DNA of 64,000 nucleotides. Source: Gelidibacter sp035515035 (GTDB lineage: Bacteria > Bacteroidota > Bacteroidia > Flavobacteriales > Flavobacteriaceae). Positions 25,078 to 34,036 of this stretch are shown here, piece by piece (position 1 is the first letter of the stretch; each line of letters starts with the position of its first letter). The DNA lies in NCBI RefSeq assembly GCF_035515035.1, contig NZ_DATJCA010000068.1, forward strand, positions 1 to 64,000, in the 5' to 3' direction. Position numbers and translations under genes: made by a program. Below the pieces are notes generated by a model, which worked only from the letters and a program-made list of their open reading frames with translations, searched no databases and was not told the DNA's origin.

Positions 25078-25443
25078 CTAATCTATGTCGTCGTCGTCAT
25101 CAACATCCACATCCTCTAGTTCAATTTCAATATCCGGATCATCTTCTCCCAAATCTGGGTCTTGGACTGCATCTGGATCATCCCCTTCAAAATCCTCATA
25201 ATCATCCTCATCATAATTTTCCATAGTCATCTGAAGTTTGGTACTCACTTTCACCAAATATTTAGTGTCACTGGTAGTCACTTCAACGGCCTCTACGATT
25301 TCATTGTTGGCATTTTTGAAAGTGATGATATTATCATCATCGTATCCATCAGGATACTTTTCAACCAACAAAGAGAGAATTTCGGGTGTCAATTTCTTAA
25401 AATCAACGATGACGCGTTTTAGATTGTCTCTTTGTTTACTCAT
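25078..25443 (-). CDS. conserved-looking acidic protein with an Asp/Glu tail
   Basis: A 121-residue protein in two parts. Residues 1-75 form a mixed domain (VIVDFKKLTPEILSLLVEKYPDGY, then TKYLVKVSTKLQM). Residues about 80-121 are almost all Asp and Glu with a few hydrophobic residues, ending in a run of Asp. Relatives in Bacteroidota have been labelled DNA primase without clear basis. It is the last gene of the speA-speB-DHS-like operon, 2 nt after the DHS-like stop. A role in binding cationic polyamines or as a protein mimic of nucleic acid is possible but unproven. Confidence 0.75.
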   Translation of the reverse strand: MSKQRDNLKRVIVDFKKLTPEILSLLVEKYPDGYDDDNIITFKNANNEIVEAVEVTTSDTKYLVKVSTKLQMTMENYDEDDYEDFEGDDPDAVQDPDLGEDDPDIEIELEDVDVDDDDDID

Positions 25444-25445
25444 AA

Positions 25446-26429
25446 TTACATGTCTAAGATATAGGCAAATATAAGTGGTGCCACAATAGTAGCATCACTT
25501 TCTATTATAAATTTTGGGGTGTCTATATTTAATTTCCCCCAAGTTATTTTTTCATTAGGTACGGCACCTGAATAGGATCCATAACTTGTTGTAGAATCAC
25601 TGATTTGACAGAAATAACTCCAGAATGGTGTATCCGGGCGTTCCATATCCTGGTACAACATTGGGACCACGCATATTGGGAAATCTCCCGCAATACCACC
25701 ACCAATTTGGAAGAAACCAATCCCGTCTTTAGAATTCTCAGTGTACCAATCTGCCAAGAACGTCATGTATTCTATTCCTGACTTCATTGTACTGGCTTTC
25801 AATTCTCCTTTAAGAACATAGCTGGCGAAAATATTACCCATGGTACTGTCTTCCCAACCTGGTACAATTATAGGTAAATTTTTCTCTGCTGCAGCAAACA
25901 TCCAAGAATTTTTTATGTCAATTTCATAGTATTGCTCAAGCACACCACTCAATAACATTTTGTACATAAACTCATGTGGGAAAAAACGTTCGCCTTTATC
26001 TTCGGCATCTTTCCAGATTTTAAAAATATGCTTCTGCAAACGCCTAAAAGCCTCTTCTTCAGGGATGCAGGTATCTGTAACACGGTTTAACCCTTTTTCC
26101 ATCAAATCCCATTCATCTTGAGGTGTCAAATCACGATAGTTTGGTACACGCTTATAATGTGAATGCGCTACCAAATTCATGATATCTTCTTCAAGATTGG
26201 CACCAGTACTTGAAATAATCTGCACTTTATCTTGACGGATCATTTCTGCAAAAATCTTACCTATCTCAGCAGTACTCATCGCACCTGCCAAAGACACCAA
26301 CATTTTGGAGCCGTTAGCCAATTGCGCTTCATAGCCCTTTGCAGCATCTACCAATGCAGCAGCGTTGAAATGTAGATAGTATTTTTCAATAAATTTAGAA
26401 ATCTCTCCCTTATTAGTTGTCGTCATCAT
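25446..26429 (-). CDS. deoxyhypusine synthase-like protein (probable polyamine enzyme)
   Basis: A 327-residue cytosolic NAD-binding protein of the deoxyhypusine synthase family. The region SGAVPNEKITWGKL carries the Lys (WGK) that forms the covalent intermediate in eukaryotic enzymes, and SLAGAMS and SSTGANLEED match the NAD/spermidine site. Bacteria lack eIF5A, and bacterial homologues studied so far make homospermidine or related polyamines. The open frame can be extended upstream, but ATGATG at 26429-26424 starts the family-like sequence; this overlaps the agmatinase stop by 17 nt. Context with speA and speB supports polyamine synthesis. Confidence 0.85.
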   Translation of the reverse strand: MMTTTNKGEISKFIEKYYLHFNAAALVDAAKGYEAQLANGSKMLVSLAGAMSTAEIGKIFAEMIRQDKVQIISSTGANLEEDIMNLVAHSHYKRVPNYRDLTPQDEWDLMEKGLNRVTDTCIPEEEAFRRLQKHIFKIWKDAEDKGERFFPHEFMYKMLLSGVLEQYYEIDIKNSWMFAAAEKNLPIIVPGWEDSTMGNIFASYVLKGELKASTMKSGIEYMTFLADWYTENSKDGIGFFQIGGGIAGDFPICVVPMLYQDMERPDTPFWSYFCQISDSTTSYGSYSGAVPNEKITWGKLNIDTPKFIIESDATIVAPLIFAYILDM

Positions 26430-27357
26430 TATCGAATTTAGAAAATTTGTTTGTGCTTGAACCTGTTTCGTTAAAGTTACTTTCGTAACCATCTTCTACA
26501 TTATCGTCCAAGAATTTATAAGTTAACATTTTGTAATACAATTTGGCGGCAAGAAAATCGGATGATTTTTCTTTCGGATCCGGACAAAGTTCAACAATGT
26601 CAAATCCTACCACATTTTTTTCTTCAAATACCTTTCTTAAAAAGTCCAAAGTCTCATACCAGAGCAAACCACCTGGCTCAGGAGTTCCGGTTGAAGGCAT
26701 AATGGAAGGATCAAAAGCATCCAAATCTATGGTGATAAACACATTGTCCGTCATTTGATCAATGGCACTGTCCATCCAAAACTCATCATTGACCATATCA
26801 TGGGCAAAGTATGTTTTTTCTTTGTCCATTACTGTGGTTTCAATAACGTCCATACTGCGAATACCTACTTGGATCAAATTGGTGTTTTGACTTGCTTCAT
26901 ATACAGCGCAGGCGTGATTGCATTTGCTGCCCTGATATTCTTTACGTAAATCAGCATGTGCATCAATTTGAAGTACGGTCAAGTTATCAAAACATTCATT
27001 AAAGGCACGAATGGTTCCAATAGAGATGGAATGTTCTCCTCCAAAAGCGGTGACAAACTTGTTGCGCTTGATATATTTCTTTACAGTTTGGTGCACGGCA
27101 TCCACCATCTTTTCTGGAGATGAATCCTCTGTCACGGCATCTGCAAGATAAACACCTTGTTTGTAAACCTCAGTTTCTGTTTCAATATCGTACAGCTCCA
27201 TGTTTTCCGAAGCATCCAAAAAGGCTTTCGGACCTTGATCTGAACCTTTTTGCCAGGTACTTGTACCGTCGTAAGGCACAGGAATCAAAACAATTTTAGC
27301 AGTCTCTAATTTGGAATATTCCTCTGGTATTCCGGCATACGTTATATTACTGTTCAT
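26413..27357 (-). CDS. speB: agmatinase (ureohydrolase)
   Basis: A 314-residue Mn-dependent enzyme that hydrolyses agmatine to putrescine and urea. The metal motifs are intact: His in GGEHSISIG, the DAHADLR block, and TIDLDAFDPS with PSTGTPEPGG after it. The C-terminus is acidic (ends DNDDDN). It follows arginine decarboxylase by 71 nt and overlaps the DHS-like gene, so one transcript is likely. Confidence 0.93.
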   Translation of the reverse strand: MNSNITYAGIPEEYSKLETAKIVLIPVPYDGTSTWQKGSDQGPKAFLDASENMELYDIETETEVYKQGVYLADAVTEDSSPEKMVDAVHQTVKKYIKRNKFVTAFGGEHSISIGTIRAFNECFDNLTVLQIDAHADLRKEYQGSKCNHACAVYEASQNTNLIQVGIRSMDVIETTVMDKEKTYFAHDMVNDEFWMDSAIDQMTDNVFITIDLDAFDPSIMPSTGTPEPGGLLWYETLDFLRKVFEEKNVVGFDIVELCPDPKEKSSDFLAAKLYYKMLTYKFLDDNVEDGYESNFNETGSSTNKFSKFDNDDDN

Positions 27358-27428
27358 TTTGCAATATTATTATTATTTTAAAGGTAAAAGGCAATTGGTT
27401 ATATTATGTTTAATTTCTTCAGAAACCA

Positions 27429-28838
27429 TTAGTTTCCGTTCGGGTCATTGTAACCTAGAATATTAAGTAAGTCCTCACTTTTTTGCTGTTCTGCAAAGAT
27501 TCTCGTGGTCAACTTACCATTTTCATCTTTATCAATCAGAATATGTTTTGGCGAAGGTATTAAACAATGTTGCAATCCACCAAATCCACCGATAGTTTCC
27601 TGATAAGCGCCTGTATTGAAAAAACCAAGATATAAAGGTTTATCCTTATTATACTTCGGAAGGTAAATAGCATTCATGTGCTGCTCACTGTTGTAATAAT
27701 CATCACTATCACAGGTCAATCCTCCCAGGAGGACACGCTCATAAGTGTCATGCCAACGATTGATTGGCAACATAACAAAGCGTTTATTGATGGCCCATGT
27801 ATCTGGAAGTGTCGTAATAAACGATGAGTTGATCATGTTCCACTTCTCTCTATCGTTCTGTTGTTTTTGATAAAGCACTTCATAAATAGCACCACCACTC
27901 TCACCTACAGTAAAACTTCCAAACTCTGTAAAAATATTTGGTACTTCTACTTCTTCTTGCTCACAGAACTCTTGGATTTGATTAATGATTTCGTCCACCA
28001 TATATTCATAGTCAAAATCAAAAGCCAACGAGTTTTTTATTGGAAATCCGCCACCAATGTTCAAACTATCCAACGACGGACAAATACGTTTCAAATTGGC
28101 ATATACTTTTAAACATTTGGAAAACTCATTCCAATAATAGGCATTATCACGGATGCCTGTGTTGATAAAAAAGTGCAACATTTTCAGTTTTACCTTTTTA
28201 TTATCCTTGATTTGGTTTCTATAAAATGGCAAAATGTTTTTATAGCCAATACCCAAACGAGAGGTATAAAACTCAAATTTTGGTTCCTCTTCTGAAGCTA
28301 TTCGGATGCCAATATTGAACTTGCCTTTGATTTCCTGTGACAACAAATCAATTTCTTCATAGTTATCAATAATAGGAATGCAATTCTTATGGCCGCCATT
28401 GATCAATCGTGCAATATTACTAACATATTGCGCCCGTTTAAAACCGTTACTGATGACATACGTCTTGTTCGTTATTTTCCCTTCTTCTTTAAGTTTTTCA
28501 ACAATGTCAATATCAAAAGCAGACGAGGTTTCAATATGAATATCGTTTTTCAAAGCTTCATTCAACACATGTTTAAAGTGCGAACTTTTGGTACAGTAAC
28601 AGTAATGGTACTTACCCTTAAATTTATGTTTCTTGATGGCTTTGGCAAACCAATCCTTAGCACGACCAATATTATTTGAAATTTGAGGGAGGTAGGTAAA
28701 CTTTAAAGGAGTACCGTAGTCTTCCACTAATTGCATCAAATCAATATCGTGAAATTGAAGGGTTTTGTCTTCCAGCTTAAATTCATCTTGTGGGAAATAA
28801 AAGGTTTGATTGATGAGATCAATATATTTTGTATTCAT
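27429..28838 (-). CDS. speA: arginine decarboxylase (fold III PLP, Bacteroidota short type)
   Basis: A 469-residue alanine-racemase-fold PLP decarboxylase. YHYCYCTKSSHFKHVL contains the likely Schiff-base Lys, SLNIGGGFPIKNS is the phosphate-binding glycine loop, and LGGLTCDSDDYY holds the substrate-site Cys-Asp motif. It is shorter than the E. coli SpeA (about 660) and matches the Bacteroidota form next to agmatinase. It makes agmatine from arginine. The leader between 28839 and 29290 carries several inverted repeats. Confidence 0.88.
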   Translation of the reverse strand: MNTKYIDLINQTFYFPQDEFKLEDKTLQFHDIDLMQLVEDYGTPLKFTYLPQISNNIGRAKDWFAKAIKKHKFKGKYHYCYCTKSSHFKHVLNEALKNDIHIETSSAFDIDIVEKLKEEGKITNKTYVISNGFKRAQYVSNIARLINGGHKNCIPIIDNYEEIDLLSQEIKGKFNIGIRIASEEEPKFEFYTSRLGIGYKNILPFYRNQIKDNKKVKLKMLHFFINTGIRDNAYYWNEFSKCLKVYANLKRICPSLDSLNIGGGFPIKNSLAFDFDYEYMVDEIINQIQEFCEQEEVEVPNIFTEFGSFTVGESGGAIYEVLYQKQQNDREKWNMINSSFITTLPDTWAINKRFVMLPINRWHDTYERVLLGGLTCDSDDYYNSEQHMNAIYLPKYNKDKPLYLGFFNTGAYQETIGGFGGLQHCLIPSPKHILIDKDENGKLTTRIFAEQQKSEDLLNILGYNDPNGN

Positions 28839-29000
28839 TATGATTTATTAAGGTTTAAAATTCTGAAAAAAAAATTAATTAGAGTACTAAATTCCTGATA
28901 AATAATGAAAGTATCAAACTTGGATTTGTTGATGCGAAGGAACAGACACGATAACTAGGTGTTTCCATTCAGATAATTTAGAAGTAAGCTTTAAAATTTG

Positions 29001-29021
29001 GCGACTTATCTGATAAGTTGC
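29001..29021. promoter_or_regulatory. palindrome upstream of speA, operator-like
   Basis: GCGACTTATC-T-GATAAGTTGC: 9 of 10 arm positions pair. It lies about 163 nt before the speA start. Confidence 0.4.
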
Positions 29022-29052
29022 TTTTGAAAATGACTTCTTAAATTTCAAAAGC
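29020..29052. promoter_or_regulatory. inverted repeat with 10-bp perfect arms upstream of speA
   Basis: GCTTTTGAAA (29020-29029) and TTTCAAAAGC (29043-29052) with a 13-nt loop. It could be an RNA hairpin in the speA leader. Confidence 0.45.
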
Positions 29053-29228
29053 CCAAACATAGAAACACGATTCAAGGGTTCAGCTAAATAAAGTGCAAAA
29101 GAACTATAAAATTTTTACAAAACAAGGCGCAAAACATAAAAATATGAATAAGCACTTCATGTCCCTAAAGTTTGTGACTTTTTTAAGATTTCATGAGCAT
29201 TAAGCTTTAATAGATTGAAATTAAAATT

Positions 29229-29253
29229 GCATCCGGATATCGCTATCGGATGC
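29229..29253. repeat. GCATCCG/CGGATGC hairpin
   Basis: Perfect 7-bp arms around GATATCGCTAT. It lies 38 nt after the pseudouridine synthase-like stop; no T-run follows on the minus strand. Confidence 0.55.
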
Positions 29254-29290
29254 TGTTGAAAGGTCTCAACATTTAACTTTTGACCATAAA

Positions 29291-30202
29291 CTATGACAAC
29301 ATCTTGAGTGTATTGACTTCTTGCTCCGTAAGATGTTTCCAATGTCCACGCGGAATGTCTTTTTTGGTCAATCCGGCAATGGCCACACAATCAATTTTTA
29401 TAATCTCATAATTTAGATGGTCAAAAATGGTGCGTATAATGCTACTTCCGGTATTTTTTATTTTCAGACCGATTTGATTTTTAGACTCGCCAGCAACAAA
29501 GCTAATTTCCTCTACCGTGACCAATTTACCATCAATCTTTAAACCTTCTTCAATTTTCTTAAGGTCTTCAAACTTTAAATTCTTGTCCAATTCTATTTGA
29601 AATAACCGCGGAACGCCATTTTTCGAATTGGTAAACTTCTCCATCAAAGCATCATCATTTGTAAACAAGATCAATCCTAAAGAGTTTCGACCCAAACGAC
29701 CAATTGGTTTAATACGCGATGTGGTAGCATTAGCCACCAAATCCATTACTGTTCTACCTTTACCTTCGCTTGTTGTAGTTGCAAACCCTTTTGGCTTATT
29801 GAGTAAAACATAGGCTTTTTTCTCTGGGTTAATCCGCGAACCGTCAAAACGGACATCATCTTCCAACTTGACCTTATAGCCCATTTCGGTGATAATCTTT
29901 CCATTAACGGTCACACTCCCGGTGGCGATATGCATATCAGCATCTCGACGAGAACAAATACCAGAATTGGCTATATACTTATTCAGCCTAATTTCGTCTG
30001 TATTTGACTTCTTACTAGGTGCTTTTTTATCTGGAGTCGGTTTTGAAATGTCTTTAGTAACCTTTCTCATTGGCGCATTTCCCCTAGAAAAACTCTTACC
30101 TTTAGAGTCATCACGTCCCCTTCCTGAAGTTTGAGAATTGTTCTTATCCTGACCTCTTCCTGATGATTTTCCTTTTCCACTACTCCCTTGATGTCTACTC
30201 AT
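29291..30202 (-). CDS. RsuA/RluB-family pseudouridine synthase homologue lacking the catalytic Asp
   Basis: A 303-residue protein. Residues 1-65 are a basic Gly/Ser/Lys-rich disordered tail, 70-115 an S4 RNA-binding domain (RLNKYIANSGICSRRDAD), and 125-300 a pseudouridine synthase fold. In active family members the motif is GRLDxxTxGLLLLTNDG, with Asp as nucleophile. Here it reads IGRLGRNSLGLILFTNDD, so Gly171 (codon GGT, 29690-29692) replaces that Asp. Other structural motifs (YVLLNKPKG, IIRTIFDHLNYEIIKIDCVAIA) are kept. It may be a non-catalytic RNA-binding protein. It is encoded just upstream of speA on the same strand. Confidence 0.88.
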   Translation of the reverse strand: MSRHQGSSGKGKSSGRGQDKNNSQTSGRGRDDSKGKSFSRGNAPMRKVTKDISKPTPDKKAPSKKSNTDEIRLNKYIANSGICSRRDADMHIATGSVTVNGKIITEMGYKVKLEDDVRFDGSRINPEKKAYVLLNKPKGFATTTSEGKGRTVMDLVANATTSRIKPIGRLGRNSLGLILFTNDDALMEKFTNSKNGVPRLFQIELDKNLKFEDLKKIEEGLKIDGKLVTVEEISFVAGESKNQIGLKIKNTGSSIIRTIFDHLNYEIIKIDCVAIAGLTKKDIPRGHWKHLTEQEVNTLKMLS

Positions 30203-30269
30203 GACTTGAAATTTTACGCAAAGATACTTTATTATATAACTAATTATGAGCTTTCAATTTACGATTTTC

Positions 30270-31172
30270 CTAAATCCTATTCAACACTACATCCACATTG
30301 ATCAACACAATACAAAATACACCCGTCACAATGATAAATTTTAAAATGTTGTGTAAAATAAGGTAATGCAATTTTGTTTTTGATTTCCACAACAATATAA
30401 TAAAAGCCAGTAATAAAAATGTACTTAAATAAAAGAAATAATTCATGTGGCCAATATCAAAATAGGCAATGAGCAAGAGCGTTGGTATTAAGGTAAACAA
30501 TGCCAAAGAGGTCAGCATTGCTTTTGAAACATGTTCTCCATACACTACAGGTATGGTACGGTAGTTTTGTGCCAGATCGCCTTTGATATTCTCCAAATCC
30601 TTAGTCAATTCTCGCATGGAAATAATTAAAAACAAGAACATCGCATGGAAAAATATGACGGTTTCGAAATTTCGATAATAGATGAAAATGGCGAAAAAAG
30701 GGGTTATGGTTAAGATTGCAGAGGTGAGATTGCCAATAAATGGTAGTCTTTTTAATTTATGTGAATACAACCAGATTCCGAAAATGTAAGATGAAAAGAA
30801 AATGACCGTGTTAAATGAGACGTAACTGGCCATCACCACGGCCAAGAAATTCAGTACAAAGTAGAACGATAATTTTGTGTTCTGGCTCACCAATCTGTCC
30901 AACATTGATTTATTGGGACGATTGATCAGATCTTTTTCTGAATCGTAAAAGTTGTTGATTATATAGCCTCCTGCAATGGTACATGCCGATGACAGCACCA
31001 ACATAAAAAGATTCAGATCAAGCACCACTTCCCTCAAGGGCCTATCAGGTGCCAAAATATAAATGGAAGCCAAATATTGAGCAAGGACAATAACCAAAAT
31101 ATTATAGCCCCTGATAACAGAAAACATGCTGAAAAACTTGAGCAGAAGGTGTTTTTGTTTTCTGGTTAGCAT
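30270..31172 (-). CDS. UbiA-family prenyltransferase (geranylgeranylglycerol-phosphate transferase type)
   Basis: A 300-residue membrane protein with about eight helices. The two Asp-rich motifs that bind prenyl diphosphate through Mg are NNFYDSEKDLINRP (residues about 70-83) and RELTKDLENIKGD (about 188-200). This variant is the one often annotated in Flavobacteriia as geranylgeranylglycerol-phosphate geranylgeranyltransferase; the true acceptor is unproven. The adjacent mevalonate genes supply its prenyl donor, which supports an isoprenoid operon. Confidence 0.85.
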   Translation of the reverse strand: MLTRKQKHLLLKFFSMFSVIRGYNILVIVLAQYLASIYILAPDRPLREVVLDLNLFMLVLSSACTIAGGYIINNFYDSEKDLINRPNKSMLDRLVSQNTKLSFYFVLNFLAVVMASYVSFNTVIFFSSYIFGIWLYSHKLKRLPFIGNLTSAILTITPFFAIFIYYRNFETVIFFHAMFLFLIISMRELTKDLENIKGDLAQNYRTIPVVYGEHVSKAMLTSLALFTLIPTLLLIAYFDIGHMNYFFYLSTFLLLAFIILLWKSKTKLHYLILHNILKFIIVTGVFCIVLINVDVVLNRI

Positions 31173-31232
31173 AAAAACAGGGTTAAAGCATTTAGACTAG
31201 AACAGCACCAGAAGTTTTGGAGGCACATTGGT

Positions 31233-32162
31233 TTAAAAATTGTAAACCACTTCTAGCTTGTAATCTTTAAGAGACTGTCTCGCTTTTTCGATATCCTCGG
31301 TAAATCCCAAGATATAACCGCCACCACCTGAACCGCATAGTTTTAGATAATAATCGTTGGTGTCGAGGCCGTTTTTCCACAGGGCGTGGAATTGTTGCGG
31401 AATCATTGGCTTGAAATGGTTCAAGGCTACTTTGGATAGTTTTTTTGTATTAAGAAATAAAGATTTGAAATCGCCCTTTAAAAAGTCATCCACACAAGCA
31501 TCGGTGTGTTTAATAAACTGATTTTTAAGCATTCTTCTAAAACCTTCCTGCTTCATGTTTTCCATGAAGATACTGACCATTGGAGCAGTTTCGCCAATCA
31601 TGCCACTATCCAATAAAAACACGGCACCTTTTCCATCACTTTTTTGCGAAGGAATTCCAGTGGCCTCAATATTATCTTTTGAATTGATCAAAATAGGAAT
31701 ACTCAAATAACTATTTAACGGATCCAAACCAGAAGATTTTCCGTGGAAAAATGACTCCATTTCAGAGAATATAGTTTTAAGGATCAATAGTTTTTCACGC
31801 GTCAAATTCTCTAAAACGGTTATTTTTTCTTGGGCATATTTATCATAAACTGCAGCTACCAAAGCACCACTACTCCCTACGCCGTAACCTTGTGGAATAG
31901 AAGAATCAAAATACATTCCCGCATTGACATCCTGTTCAAAGGATTCTATATCGAAAGTGACCAATTCAGGATTGATACCTTTAAGATATTCAACGAATCT
32001 CTTTAAATTATTGTTGGATTTTATGGCATTTTCAGAATCAAGTCCATCGGTCTTCAACGCACCATTATAAAAATTGTAAGGAATGGATAAGCCTTTAGAA
32101 TCTTTAATGATCCCATACTCGCCAAAAAGTAGAATTTTAGAATAAAATAGAGGTCCTTTCAT
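31233..32162 (-). CDS. GHMP kinase, mevalonate kinase
   Basis: A 309-residue cytosolic kinase. Landmarks: KILLFGEYGIIKDSKGLSIP at the N-terminus, the ATP loop GYGVGSSGALVAAVYDKY, SGLDPLNSYLS with the catalytic Asp, and KLCGSGGGGYILGF near the end. It phosphorylates mevalonate in the isoprenoid pathway. Assignment to mevalonate rather than phosphomevalonate rests on the SGLDP motif and on the neighbouring decarboxylase. It is 130 nt downstream of that gene. Confidence 0.85.
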   Translation of the reverse strand: MKGPLFYSKILLFGEYGIIKDSKGLSIPYNFYNGALKTDGLDSENAIKSNNNLKRFVEYLKGINPELVTFDIESFEQDVNAGMYFDSSIPQGYGVGSSGALVAAVYDKYAQEKITVLENLTREKLLILKTIFSEMESFFHGKSSGLDPLNSYLSIPILINSKDNIEATGIPSQKSDGKGAVFLLDSGMIGETAPMVSIFMENMKQEGFRRMLKNQFIKHTDACVDDFLKGDFKSLFLNTKKLSKVALNHFKPMIPQQFHALWKNGLDTNDYYLKLCGSGGGGYILGFTEDIEKARQSLKDYKLEVVYNF

Positions 32163-32292
32163 CTTCTTTTAATGAAAAATTAATAACGCAAAGTTAAGAA
32201 TTAATCTTTAGATGTGTTTATAATAAACACTAATAGTCTCAATATTAATGAAAACCTTGGGCCCAAATGTCTTTCAGCAACTTAAAGATAAC

Positions 32293-33411
32293 TTATTCGA
32301 TGTTAATCAACTCGGCTCCAAAACCAATTTGGTCGCAAATATAATGCCCGTTTTGACAAAAGTCAACCAACTCGCTCTCAATAAACTGTAGGATTTCCTG
32401 ACTTTCGCGTTTTGGATAAAGCACGTGCACATTGGCTCCCGCATCCAGTGTAAAACTGATATGCAATCCTGTTTTTTCTCTAAATTCCCATATTTTATTG
32501 ATGATTTCCAAAGTATTTGGTTTCATCAAAATAAAATAAGGCATGCTGGTCAACATCATCGCGTGCAAGGTCAAAGCTTCACTTTCAACCAAAGCATTAA
32601 ACGCTTTCAAATCTCCCAACTCCAAAATATCCTTAAGATTTTCAATATTTTGATGGGCTTGCTCAAATCTATTTTGCGCATAAGGATGGTTGTGCATTAA
32701 ATTATGGCCAACAGTACTGCTCACTTGCTTTTCTCCCTTATCGACCAACAAAATAGTGTCCTGAAAACCTTTGAAGTTCTCGTGGACTTTATAAGGATAT
32801 TTTATCCCAAACAAATCCGTACTACCTTCAATCGATTTGGTTTTCCCCCATACTATCAAATCGCCTTCAATACTCCTACACGCACTTCCTGACCCCAAAC
32901 GTGCCAAAAAAGAAGCTTTTTGATTAAAATACACCTCATTAATACCGTCTTCAACGGCGCCTACGATCACATCAGATTTTATCAGTTGCTTTTCCACACT
33001 CATTAAACATAAGGCCAAAGCGCTCATGCCACTTGCCGAAGAGGCAATTCCTGAACTGTGCGGAAATGTGTTTTCTGTTTTTATTATAAATTGATACTGT
33101 TTCAGAAATGGCAGATACACTTCTATCCGCTCAAAAAAAGTCTGAATTTTAGGCTTAAAATCGTCTTTTTTTTCACCATCCAAATACACTTCAAATTCAA
33201 AATGATTATGATCCCCTTTTTTAGTAAACTCGAGTGTAGTAATCGTTTTGCAATGATTCAATGTAAAACTAATGGAAGGATTTTCTGGAATTTGATCCTT
33301 TTTCTTTCCCCAATATTTCACCAGAGCGATATTACTTGGCGATTCCCAAGTGACACTCCCTTTTTCTAAAGTGGTGTCATAGATATTGGGTCTAAAATCG
33401 TGTTCAGTCAT
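32293..33411 (-). CDS. mvaD: diphosphomevalonate decarboxylase
   Basis: A 372-residue GHMP-fold enzyme making isopentenyl diphosphate. Motifs: NIALVKYWGKKKDQIPENPS (substrate Lys and Tyr), the ATP loop SSGIASSASGMSALAL, RLGSGSACRSIEGDLIVW and FTLDAGANVHVLYP with the catalytic Asp. Length agrees with the family. It is first in the mvaD-mevalonate kinase-UbiA-pseudouridine synthase-like run on the minus strand. Confidence 0.93.
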   Translation of the reverse strand: MTEHDFRPNIYDTTLEKGSVTWESPSNIALVKYWGKKKDQIPENPSISFTLNHCKTITTLEFTKKGDHNHFEFEVYLDGEKKDDFKPKIQTFFERIEVYLPFLKQYQFIIKTENTFPHSSGIASSASGMSALALCLMSVEKQLIKSDVIVGAVEDGINEVYFNQKASFLARLGSGSACRSIEGDLIVWGKTKSIEGSTDLFGIKYPYKVHENFKGFQDTILLVDKGEKQVSSTVGHNLMHNHPYAQNRFEQAHQNIENLKDILELGDLKAFNALVESEALTLHAMMLTSMPYFILMKPNTLEIINKIWEFREKTGLHISFTLDAGANVHVLYPKRESQEILQFIESELVDFCQNGHYICDQIGFGAELINIE

Positions 33412-33488
33412 GTGTTTTTATCTTGTGGTACAGGCTATCCTAAAAGACAGATTTTAAATTTAAACTTAAAGTTGCAAAAATAGGAAAT

Positions 33489-34034
33489 CTAGTGGTCTTT
33501 TTCTTCGGTCGCGGACATTGCTATCAATTTAACCATAGTATTATAGTTTCTCGCAGTTCCTTTTACTTTCAGTTTTCGTTCGAAAGCATTCAAACTGAAT
33601 TTTGCCTGGCCATACCCCAATGGACTGTAAAAATAAAGACACTTCTCTTTTATGACGAATTCTTCATTTTCATAGGCTATTTTGGATACTTCCTTAATTA
33701 ATTCAATTGAAGGGATCTTATCAAATATTATGAAATAGCTCTTTTCCTTTTTTTCATTTGAAAATGGACAAGCAGAAAAAACGCTTTGGATTTCATCTCG
33801 CGTTTTTACAATTACCAAAACTTCAAATCCGAAATGCGAATAAATGACTTCTTGGATTCTATCTTCGATCTTCTTGACATCATCTATCGAATCGAAAATG
33901 ACATTCCCACTTTGAATGTAGGTCTGCACGTTCTTGAGTCCCTCTTTGGTCAAAAGTTGGCGCAACTCCGCCATGGCGACTTTTTTATGTCCGCCTACGT
34001 TGATGCCTTTTAACAATGCGATGAGTTTTGGCAT
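33489..34034 (-). CDS. DUF1697 family protein
   Basis: A 181-residue cytosolic protein. The start ALLKGINVGGHKKVAMAELRQLL and the TYIQSGNVIFDS block are diagnostic of DUF1697, as is the end RNYNTMVKLIAM. Function unknown; the structure of family members suggests RNA or nucleotide binding. Two nt separate it from the toxin gene, but the order (toxin stop, then DUF1697 start downstream on minus) suggests read-through transcription. Confidence 0.88.
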   Translation of the reverse strand: MPKLIALLKGINVGGHKKVAMAELRQLLTKEGLKNVQTYIQSGNVIFDSIDDVKKIEDRIQEVIYSHFGFEVLVIVKTRDEIQSVFSACPFSNEKKEKSYFIIFDKIPSIELIKEVSKIAYENEEFVIKEKCLYFYSPLGYGQAKFSLNAFERKLKVKGTARNYNTMVKLIAMSATEEKDH

Positions 34035-34036
34035 GA

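Larger units (their letters stand above)
28839..29290. other. speA leader/intergenic region with inverted repeats
   Basis: No gene is seen in these 452 nt. Structures: a 21-nt near-perfect palindrome (29001-29021), a 10-bp-arm inverted repeat (29020-29052) and a 7-bp-arm hairpin (29229-29253). The third is close to the stop of the pseudouridine synthase-like gene and may end its transcript. Confidence 0.6.

Noticed and set aside
26430..26492. 21-residue N-terminal extension of the DHS-like protein
   Set aside because: It overlaps the end of speB far beyond normal coupling; the ATGATG at 26429 gives a family-like N-terminus.
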